A stretch of DNA of 64,000 nt from Candidatus Brachybacter algidus (GTDB lineage Bacteria; Bacteroidota; Bacteroidia; Chitinophagales; Saprospiraceae): positions 992,001-1,056,000 of the forward strand of contig JADJSK010000001.1 in NCBI GenBank assembly GCA_016711705.1. Direction: 5' to 3'. The position numbers and the translations under genes were made by a program. The notes beneath the pieces were generated by a model. That model did no database searches and was not told the DNA's origin. It saw only the letters and a program-made list of their open reading frames with translations. This document shows, piece after piece, positions 16,599-24,054 of this stretch (position 1 is the stretch's first letter; each line of letters begins with the position of its first letter).

Positions 16599-16908
16599 TA
16601 ACAATATTCTGCGAGATAAATAACTCATGATAGTATGGATATTAATCAATATGATGCAGAAATAAGAAATTAAAAATTAGAAGTCATAAGTCAGAAGTCA
16701 GAATGAAACTTCGATGGTTGATTCCACCAAATAAAATCATTTATGTAAATTTATGTAATAAAAAAATCAAACTAACTATTTAGAATACAAACATTTAAAT
16801 AATATTTAAAATATATTATATGTTTATTTTGTTGTTTTTCAATGTGATAAACAATTTATAAGCTTAAGTTAAATATATTTCATTGACTATCACTCAAAAA
16901 GCGCTGCT
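16599..16908. other. Intergenic region with an AGAAGTC-type simple repeat
   Basis: No gene is seen. At about 16667-16704 there is a run of AGAAGTCA-like units (GAAGTCATAAGTCAGAAGTC). A similar run follows the VIT gene at 42541-42567, and one in the opposite orientation lies near 43127-43150. The rest is very AT-rich. Confidence 0.35.
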
Positions 16909-18081
16909 ATGAAAATACTTTTTACTTTTTTTACAATATTTATCTCTTTTAACATCCATTGTTTGGCTCAAACTTATCAGATTGGGCATAAGCAGCAGAC
17001 ATTTATTGATGAATCCCGTTCAAACAGGAATATCACAACTGAGATCTACTACCCTGCTGATATGAGCGGCGACAATGTATCTATAGCTTCAGGACAGTTC
17101 CCGGTTTTGGTCTTTGGGCATGGTTTTTTAATGACATGGAGTGCTTACGCTAACATATGGAATGATATAGTCCCAAATGGATACATTATGGTTTTTCCAA
17201 CTACAGAAACAAGTCTTTTTCCCTCTCATACTAATTTCGGAAAAGACATTGCTTTTCTTGTTGGCGCCATGAAAACCGAAGGAACTAATGCTTCTTCTAC
17301 GTTTTTTGGTGGAGTAGCGACTACATCTGCGGCAATGGGCCACTCTATGGGAGGAGGTTCCGCTTTTCTTTCAGTTCAATATGACCCAAGTATTACGGCA
17401 CTTGCCACTCTTGCAGCAGCCAACACCAACCCTTCCTCTATAGATGCTGCAAAAAATATAGGTATTCCTTCAATAGTAATAGCAGGTGCAAATGATTGTG
17501 TAGCGCCACCTGTACAACATCAGCTTCCAATGTATGATGCCCTTGCATCTACCTGCAAAACCTACGTAACAATTACTGGTGGAAGCCATTGTCAGTTCGC
17601 AAACGCAAATACAAATTGCAGTCTAGGAGAACTAACTTGCAGTCCGCCGCCAGATATTAGCCCTATGTCACAGCAAAATATCACTTCTAGTTTATTGCTT
17701 TCCTGGCTTAATTACTATTTAAAGAATGAAAGTGATTCAGGGGTGGAATTTCAAAATTTAATAACAACAGGGGGCGGAATTGAATCACAACAAAATTGTT
17801 TGCTATTATCAACAAGAAAAAGTGAAAAAATAAGCGAATCAGGAATTAATATTTATCCTAATCCATTTTCTTCTGAAACAACTGTGCAGGCAAATATTCC
17901 GATGAAAAATGCAACATTAACTGTACACAATAACTTAGGACAACAGATAATGCAGTTGACAAATATTTACGGAAATACAGTCAGTCTAAAAAGAGGCGGT
18001 TTGTCCAGCGGATTATACTTTATAAGGCTAAAAGAAGATAATAAAATTTTAGCAACAAAAAAAATTATTGTACAAGACTAG
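16909..18081 (+). CDS. T9SS-exported alpha/beta hydrolase, cutinase/polyesterase-like
   Basis: 390 residues. Signal peptide about 1-20 (ending CLAQ), an alpha/beta hydrolase domain (about 25-280) and a T9SS sorting domain (IYPNPFSSETTVQ ... GLYFIRLKEDNK ... TKKIIVQD). The likely triad is S146 in GHSMGGG, D196 in IAGANDCVAPP and H227 in GGSHCQF. The 31-residue Asp-His spacing and the surrounding sequence resemble bacterial cutinase and PET-hydrolase-like enzymes, and the family is also annotated as chlorophyllase or dienelactone-hydrolase-like. The Trp that follows the PETase core strand is absent (AAANTNPSS). A lipase or esterase of soluble polymers is equally possible. Confidence 0.8.
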   Translation: MKILFTFFTIFISFNIHCLAQTYQIGHKQQTFIDESRSNRNITTEIYYPADMSGDNVSIASGQFPVLVFGHGFLMTWSAYANIWNDIVPNGYIMVFPTTETSLFPSHTNFGKDIAFLVGAMKTEGTNASSTFFGGVATTSAAMGHSMGGGSAFLSVQYDPSITALATLAAANTNPSSIDAAKNIGIPSIVIAGANDCVAPPVQHQLPMYDALASTCKTYVTITGGSHCQFANANTNCSLGELTCSPPPDISPMSQQNITSSLLLSWLNYYLKNESDSGVEFQNLITTGGGIESQQNCLLLSTRKSEKISESGINIYPNPFSSETTVQANIPMKNATLTVHNNLGQQIMQLTNIYGNTVSLKRGGLSSGLYFIRLKEDNKILATKKIIVQD

Positions 18082-18180
18082 ATAAAAATGTACATAATGT
18101 AAATGCTTATTAATTATTTAATTTGTTGGTTTTATTATTTATTTTCCATGTGATATCTTATCTTTAAAAAAATAGAAATA

Positions 18181-18444
18181 ATGAAAGTAGCTGTTTGGGA
18201 CACTTATGTAACTAAAAAGGACGGAAGCATAATGCATTTCGACATCATTGCTGATGAGGAAATTAAGGATGAAAAGAAAATTTTTAGCTTTGGCGAAGAT
18301 TATCTTACTTCCAAATCGCAGCAACAGCAGCCTATGACATCGAAAGAATGTAGATTCTGCCATATTGAGGAAGCAACACCAGAAATGAACCAAGCCATAG
18401 AAAGTAAAGGATATTATATAATAGAAATTGAAAACTGTAATTAA
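18181..18444 (+). CDS. DUF2024 family protein
   Basis: 87 residues. The sequence follows DUF2024 almost end to end: MKVAVWDTYVTKKDGSIMHF, a middle FGEDYL, then TSKECRFCHIEEATPEM and KGYYIIEIENC. The C-x2-C pair may bind a metal. The function is unknown. It is the first gene of a tight three-gene unit: an unknown 78-residue protein 2 bp downstream, then YggS. Confidence 0.88.
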   Translation: MKVAVWDTYVTKKDGSIMHFDIIADEEIKDEKKIFSFGEDYLTSKSQQQQPMTSKECRFCHIEEATPEMNQAIESKGYYIIEIENCN

Positions 18445-18446
18445 AA

Positions 18447-18683
18447 ATGGATACAATACAACTTATACCGGGAAACTCATTATTGACAGCCACTCCGGAA
18501 GAAGGAAGGCAATTAGCAGTTAAAATGGCCAGGTTAATAATAAAATTAACGCAACCTGATGAAAACAAAAGAAAGGAACAAAGGGAGTTATATGCCAATG
18601 ACCCAATGATGCTTATTGAAATTGGAAAGACTGTAGCTATTGAGTTTGCGACGATTGCGCAAGCCAATAACTATTGGAGATAG
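18447..18683 (+). CDS. Small protein, unknown
   Basis: 78 residues, soluble and mainly helical by composition: TPEEGRQLAVKMARLIIKLT, then ENKRKEQRELYANDPMMLIE. No family is recognised. The gene starts 2 bp after the DUF2024 stop and ends 4 bp before the YggS start, so it is well supported as a translated gene in that operon. Confidence 0.6.
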   Translation: MDTIQLIPGNSLLTATPEEGRQLAVKMARLIIKLTQPDENKRKEQRELYANDPMMLIEIGKTVAIEFATIAQANNYWR

Positions 18684-18687
18684 GCCA

Positions 18688-19413
18688 ATGGATGATATTC
18701 TAAGAAGCTTAAAATTTATCAATAATAGAATTAAATTAGCCTGCAATAAATCTGGACGGGATATAAGCTCTGTACAGTTGCTTTTAGCTACCAAAACAGT
18801 GTCAGCTGAAAAGATCAAAATTGCTCTTAATTGTGGAGAGAAACTCATAGGTGAAAATAAATCTCAAGAGCTAAAAGATAAGTTTGAGGAATTAAAATTA
18901 ATTCCTCATCAAACTCATTTTATTGGGCATCTCCAATCAAATAAGATAAAGGAGGTGTTGAAGTATTCTCAATGTATCCAATCAATTGATAGAATTGATT
19001 TAGTCCAAAAGCTAGACCAGCGTTTGCAGAAGGAAGGGAGAACCTTGGATATTATGATTCAGGTTAACACTTCTTTTGAAGAGAGCAAATTTGGTATTAA
19101 TCCCGCCAATGTGCTTGAATTTGCTGAGGAAGTTGCTGCATTTGATACTTTAAAAGTGACAGGATTGATGACCATAGGACTTTTTAGCGCGGAAGAAAGT
19201 AAGGTTCGAAAATGTTTTAAACTCTTAAATTGTTTAAAGTCCGATCTAGAAGTTTTACAATTGCCCAATTTTGACTTGAAGGAACTTTCAATGGGCATGA
19301 GTAATGATCTTGAAATAGCAATAGAGGAAGGTGCAACAATCATAAGAGTTGGAACAGCTATTTTTGGCAGTCGAATATATCCTGACAGCTATTATTGGAA
19401 CGAAAAACAGTAA
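18688..19413 (+). CDS. YggS family PLP-binding protein
   Basis: About 241 residues from the ATG at 18688; an earlier start at 18640 would overlap the previous gene. The PLP lysine is in LLLATKTVSAEKI. Other family marks are HFIGHLQSNKI, IQVNTSFEESKFGI (usual N-E-K-G region), LKVTGLMTIG and ELSMGMSNDLEIAIEEGAT, ending VRVGTAIFG-like IIRVGTAIFG. YggS/PLPBP proteins hold pyridoxal phosphate and keep its level balanced; no catalysis is known. Length is normal. Confidence 0.93.
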   Translation: MDDILRSLKFINNRIKLACNKSGRDISSVQLLLATKTVSAEKIKIALNCGEKLIGENKSQELKDKFEELKLIPHQTHFIGHLQSNKIKEVLKYSQCIQSIDRIDLVQKLDQRLQKEGRTLDIMIQVNTSFEESKFGINPANVLEFAEEVAAFDTLKVTGLMTIGLFSAEESKVRKCFKLLNCLKSDLEVLQLPNFDLKELSMGMSNDLEIAIEEGATIIRVGTAIFGSRIYPDSYYWNEKQ

Positions 19414-19506
19414 AGAATAGATTAAAAGGTTATGAGATACAATTTCTGTTGTTTCAGAACTAAGTTATGTTTGTATTAGAAATTATTAAAGTAAAAAGTA
19501 GAAGAA

Positions 19507-20100
19507 ATGTGGTGGCAGTATTTATTAGTCTTCATAGGTGCGTTATTATTTGACATAGTTCCTTTTCCCTTTCTTCCTGCATTTACCATAATGTTATTTC
19601 TTCAGATTGTTTTTCATTTAGATGTATGGTGGGTAATTGCAATAGGGCTTATAGGTTCAGTATTAGGAAGATATATACTAATTTTGTATATTCCTCATTT
19701 ATCCAACAAGTATTTAAGTGTATCTAAGAATATAGACATTGAGTTCATTGGTGCTACTCTGAATCAAAATAAATGGAAAGGTCAGATGGTGATATTGGCA
19801 TATTCATTATTACCGCTGCCCACTACTCCGCTTTTCTTAGCAGCAGGTATATCAAAAATTAAGGCCCGTTATATCATTCCTTGGTTCCTTATAGGTAAAT
19901 TTGTCAGTGACACTGTGGCTTTATTCGCCGGGGCTTATGCTGTGGAAAACACAGAGTCTATTATTGAAAATGCCATTTCCTGGCAGTCCATTGCAAGTTT
20001 AGTATTTAGTGTAGTACTCCTCTTTTGCCTATTTTTTATTGACTGGCGCACGCTTATTCAGCAAAAAAAATTAGTGTTGAATTTTAAAATCTGGAGGTAG
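19507..20100 (+). CDS. VTT/DedA-like membrane protein
   Basis: 197 residues with about five or six hydrophobic segments. The centre has LAYSLLPLPTTPLFLAAGIS followed by KARYIIPWFLIGKFVSD, which recalls the re-entrant loop region of VTT (SNARE-associated, DedA-like) proteins with a conserved Pro/Gly pattern. DedA proteins help recycle undecaprenyl-phosphate and other lipid carriers. The match is partial, so the role is uncertain. Confidence 0.5.
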   Translation: MWWQYLLVFIGALLFDIVPFPFLPAFTIMLFLQIVFHLDVWWVIAIGLIGSVLGRYILILYIPHLSNKYLSVSKNIDIEFIGATLNQNKWKGQMVILAYSLLPLPTTPLFLAAGISKIKARYIIPWFLIGKFVSDTVALFAGAYAVENTESIIENAISWQSIASLVFSVVLLFCLFFIDWRTLIQQKKLVLNFKIWR

Positions 20101-20659
20101 TAAAATCCAAATTTTACTATAATTGAAACCTTAATTTATGATCTTTCGAATATTTAAAGTGCTAATCAACTAATGTTTAGCATTTGCTTATTCCATTGGA
20201 AATCAATATTATAAAATATTTAATATGGACAATTATCTAATTTGTTGTATTTTAATTGGTTAGCTGAAAACTTCTAAATCCTTGCAATTTCTACTCTTGT
20301 TAAGTTATAGGAATATTTTAAGAAATTATTGATAACTCTTAAACTTCAATTGCTAGATTTAGAATATTAACTCATCACCAAACTTAGCTTAAACGGCTAT
20401 TATTTAGTTTTTTTGTCTTTTATATCCCTTTTTACGTAATAATATTTTAAAGTTACATAGATTTGTTTCTTTAAGCGACCCCTTCTAGAATAGAATTGGC
20501 TATTACGTAAGTATACAATTCTTAAAAATCCGTTTCACAAGTATTAAATCTTTAATAGCACAAAGCTATAACAGCGCCATTTGCATTATTGAAATGGGTT
20601 AATTAATTCAAAATAGAACATTATAAATTCGGCATTTTCATTAATTTAAAGAATTAAGT
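20101..20659. other. Long AT-rich intergenic region
   Basis: No gene, tRNA or convincing hairpin is seen in this 559-bp stretch. It precedes the G8/beta-helix gene and presumably holds its promoter. Confidence 0.3.
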
Positions 20660-23062
20660 ATGATTTTTAAAAACTACTTTATCGCATTATTATTTTTTGG
20701 GCAACTCACTTTCTGCTGTAACTATGCAACTGCCCAACTATATTGGTCCAATAGCAGCACATGGACATCATTTGGTGCTACGAAGCCTGTGGCAGGAAGT
20801 GCTGTTGTAATTCCTGATGGAATTGAGATCATTCTTAACGAGTCTCCTCCAGCGCTAGCTAGTTTAAACATAATGGGTAAGCTACAATTTGCAAATCAAG
20901 ATCTAAATTTGACTGTAGGTTGGATCATGGTGATGGGCACTTTGGAAGTAGGTACCGAAGCATCTCCTTATACAAGTAAAGCAGTGATCACTCTGAATGC
21001 AACTAATCCAAATGAGGAAATAATGGGCATGGGGACCAGAGGCATTATGGTGATGGGAGGACAATTGGAACTTCATGGTAATCCGCCATCAGCTGTGAAA
21101 ACAAAAATAAATAATCATGCTATCTCAGGCTCTTCCACCATTACCTTGTTGGATGCAGTTTCCTGGAATGTGAACGATCAAATTGTAATAGCCCCAACTG
21201 ATTACTATGGCGCCGGAAACAGTAATGCTCAAAGAAGCAAAATTACCACTGTAAATAGCCCAACATCCTTAACATTGCAAGATGGATTAAATGCACATCG
21301 CTGGGGTAAATTACAATATTTGACTCCAACAGGGATGAGTTTGACATATGCTCCACCACCTGCAAATCTATTATCAGGCACCCCAACTATCCTGGATGAA
21401 AGAGGAGAAGTTGGCAATTTAACACGAAACATCGTTGTCCAATCTGTAGATGATGCTTTGTGGCAAAACAGCGGATTTGGTTGCCATATAATGGTTATGA
21501 GAATGGGCGGAATGGTTGGCCGGGCACATCTGAATGGGGTAGAAATAAGAAGAGGTGGACAAGCAGGAAAATTGGGTCGCTATCCTTTTCACTGGCACAT
21601 GCTAAGCTATCAGGGCAGTAACACTTTACCGGATGCAACAGGTCAATATATTCGCAATTCTGTAATTAATCAATCTGCACATCGAGGCATTGTCATACAT
21701 GGAACTAATGGAAGTGAAGTAAGTAACAATATTGTGTACGACGTGCGTGGTCATGGTATCTTCACGGAAGACGCATCTGAACGTCGTAATATCATAAATG
21801 GAAATCTGGTTTTAAAAGTAAGAAAACCCCTAAATGGCAATGCATTGAAAGTGCATGAAGAAGATAATTCATCCGGCCTTTGGGTCAGTAATCCTGACAA
21901 CACATTAACCAACAATACAGCTGCAGACTGCGAAGGATTTGGCTTTTGGCTGGCATTTCCTGAACAAACTTTCGGACTGAGTGCGGCGATTAATATTAAT
22001 CCTAGTTTACAGAAATTTGGAGTATTCAATAATAATCATGCCCACTCTAATTTCGATGCTGGAATTTTTCTTGACAACGTGGAAATTGATATTCAAGGAA
22101 ATACATATCCACATAGATATACTTCAACGATTGATGGATCAGAACCCGAATGGCCTTTTGACAATGTATTAACATATGAACTAGCTGATTATACTACATG
22201 GAAAAACAACTCCAGTGGCATTTGGAATCGATCAGCATCTGTGCGCAATAGAAGGGTTGTATCTGCGGACAATACTTCCTCCTTTTTTTCTGGAGCCAGT
22301 GATAATATAAATAGTGGTGAAATAGAAAGGTCTCTTGTTGTAGGTGTTAGTCTAAATTATAACATGAATGGCGTTGAACTTCCAGATCAATGGAATGCTG
22401 GTCAAAGGGCAGCATTTGCAAGTTATCACAGTACTTTCAATATTAAAGATAATGTCGTTGTCAATTTTGTGGGTGTAGAAGATGAGCCAAGCGGAGCATT
22501 CGCCGTAAACGATTACTATCTTATACCAATGGACAAAGGCACTGTTAGGAATACAAATAATTTAATAATCAATTCCCATCCAGGTGTCCGAACATATCCA
22601 GGTGAGGCACAACATGTCTATGGTGTAATTTGGGATTATCATAATTATTGGGGTGGTCCTGAAGGACATGATAATAATTATGTATTTGACAACCCGTTTT
22701 ATACCTATGGTCTAATAAAACATATTGTACCACCGAATCCTGAAGTCTCTGGAGGAGTAATAGTAGATGGCCCATTCTATGGAGTTTATAGTTATAATAT
22801 AAATGGGATTGAAAGATCCTATGAAAAAATTGTTGTAACAAGAACAGATATAGATGGAATTCCTGTTGGAAGCTGGACTGTTGAAGCCGGTCAACCTGGA
22901 GATATTTTGGGAAATATGCGACATTACGCAGCACATCCGAGTGGATATTATTACTTAGATTTTCCAACCATTGATAATATTAATGATTTCAACGTGTTAA
23001 TTTCCAACATGTTAACTTCTGATGATTATCAAGTAATGTCCGTTGAAGGAATTTGGAAATAA
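20660..23062 (+). CDS. G8-domain beta-helix protein, N-terminal part (frameshifted)
   Basis: 800 residues with a signal peptide (about 1-25, ending YATAQ). A G8 domain covers about 30-150 with SAVVIPDGIEIILNESPP. A right-handed beta-helix follows, with the CEMIP-like signature EIRRGGQAGKLGRYPFHWHM, then NSVINQSAHRGIVIHGTNG and VYDVRGHGIFTEDASERRN. CEMIP/TMEM2 proteins act on hyaluronan; bacterial members are uncharacterised polysaccharide-active or adhesive proteins. The frame ends MSVEGIWK* at 23062, but the protein continues one frame over (from about 23052) with a T9SS tail. A one-base insertion is the simplest explanation. Confidence 0.85.
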   Translation: MIFKNYFIALLFFGQLTFCCNYATAQLYWSNSSTWTSFGATKPVAGSAVVIPDGIEIILNESPPALASLNIMGKLQFANQDLNLTVGWIMVMGTLEVGTEASPYTSKAVITLNATNPNEEIMGMGTRGIMVMGGQLELHGNPPSAVKTKINNHAISGSSTITLLDAVSWNVNDQIVIAPTDYYGAGNSNAQRSKITTVNSPTSLTLQDGLNAHRWGKLQYLTPTGMSLTYAPPPANLLSGTPTILDERGEVGNLTRNIVVQSVDDALWQNSGFGCHIMVMRMGGMVGRAHLNGVEIRRGGQAGKLGRYPFHWHMLSYQGSNTLPDATGQYIRNSVINQSAHRGIVIHGTNGSEVSNNIVYDVRGHGIFTEDASERRNIINGNLVLKVRKPLNGNALKVHEEDNSSGLWVSNPDNTLTNNTAADCEGFGFWLAFPEQTFGLSAAININPSLQKFGVFNNNHAHSNFDAGIFLDNVEIDIQGNTYPHRYTSTIDGSEPEWPFDNVLTYELADYTTWKNNSSGIWNRSASVRNRRVVSADNTSSFFSGASDNINSGEIERSLVVGVSLNYNMNGVELPDQWNAGQRAAFASYHSTFNIKDNVVVNFVGVEDEPSGAFAVNDYYLIPMDKGTVRNTNNLIINSHPGVRTYPGEAQHVYGVIWDYHNYWGGPEGHDNNYVFDNPFYTYGLIKHIVPPNPEVSGGVIVDGPFYGVYSYNINGIERSYEKIVVTRTDIDGIPVGSWTVEAGQPGDILGNMRHYAAHPSGYYYLDFPTIDNINDFNVLISNMLTSDDYQVMSVEGIWK

Positions 23063-23855
23063 TTTACCATACCCTGAAAACCAACAAGATGTCCACACAT
23101 ATACAGCAGTTACAAGCTTTCAAGCTGTTGTAAGTGCAGCACAAGGCGAAGTCTATTGGCATGATAGAGCTAACAACAAAGTATGGTTTAAAGTACGTGG
23201 AGGATTAAATTCTGGAGATCCTGATCAACCCGAAACTGCAGATGCTAATCTTTATAAGGAATTCAGAGTTCGTGCTTATGGTGAATTAGATCCAACTCCA
23301 TTAGCGATAAACTTTTCGACATTTGAGGTTAATAAGGAAAGTGAAAGAGCTGCAAAATTAGTATGGTCGTTTGAAACTGATCAGAACTCTGTAAACTTTG
23401 ATATAGAACGAATGAGTACCGGCAGTAAATTCTCATCAATTGGAAAGATAAAAGATCGAAAAGCATTGATAGGTCAAAATCAATTTTTTTTCATAGATGA
23501 AAAACCATATTATGGAGACAATTATTATCGTATAAAAGCAATTGACGACAATGGAAAGGCAAAATATACGTCTGTTAAATCAGTCAATATTTCAACAAAA
23601 TCAGATGTTGACATTAGTATATACCCCAATCCAGTGTCAACTTTATTGAATTTAAAATTCATGAGTTCAGCAGCCGGAAAAACTAATGTATTGATATACA
23701 ACACAATGGGTGAACTAGTCAAATCTGAAGCAATAGAAGTAAAAATTGGAGAGAACAATTCAGTTATTAATTTGAGTAAACTACCAAACGGCGTTTATAC
23801 TATTCAGATGTTAATAGAAGGAAAGATGTATACTGAAAAGATCATTAAAAACTAA
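23043..23855 (+). CDS. G8-domain beta-helix protein, C-terminal part with T9SS sorting domain
   Basis: This is the continuation of the G8 protein in the next frame; there is no independent start of quality (only TTG at 23043). It begins NNLPYPENQQDVHTYTAV, which fits the end of the beta-helix, and goes on to a beta-sandwich (AAKLVWSFETDQNSVNFDIE ... YYRIKAIDDNGKAKYT) and a T9SS type A domain (IYPNPVSTLLNLKF ... GVYTIQMLIEGKMY). Joined, the protein has about 1065 residues and is exported and probably surface-attached. Confidence 0.8.
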   Translation: MKEFGNNLPYPENQQDVHTYTAVTSFQAVVSAAQGEVYWHDRANNKVWFKVRGGLNSGDPDQPETADANLYKEFRVRAYGELDPTPLAINFSTFEVNKESERAAKLVWSFETDQNSVNFDIERMSTGSKFSSIGKIKDRKALIGQNQFFFIDEKPYYGDNYYRIKAIDDNGKAKYTSVKSVNISTKSDVDISIYPNPVSTLLNLKFMSSAAGKTNVLIYNTMGELVKSEAIEVKIGENNSVINLSKLPNGVYTIQMLIEGKMYTEKIIKN

Positions 23856-23883
23856 CGGCTAACAATATTCTGAAAAATATTAG

Positions 23884-23924
23884 ATCATCACTACATTTTT
23901 AGCAAAGACGTAGTGATGATTTAC
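23884..23924 (+). terminator. Stem-loop terminator after the G8 gene
   Basis: ATCATCACTAC (23884-23894) and GTAGTGATGAT (23910-23920) pair perfectly over 11 bp with a 15-nt loop, about 28 bp after the stop of the G8 gene. It is followed by a weak T-rich stretch. It separates the G8 gene from the beta-helix gene at 24055. Confidence 0.6.
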
Positions 23925-24054
23925 TATACTATTTAACCTAATCATCCCATACCCACATTCTTCTGCTGCTAATCACCCTGTAACGAATACTAATTTTTAA
24001 TACAACCAAGGTTGACTAATTCATGGTCGATTTATTTAATTTAAAATCATTAAT

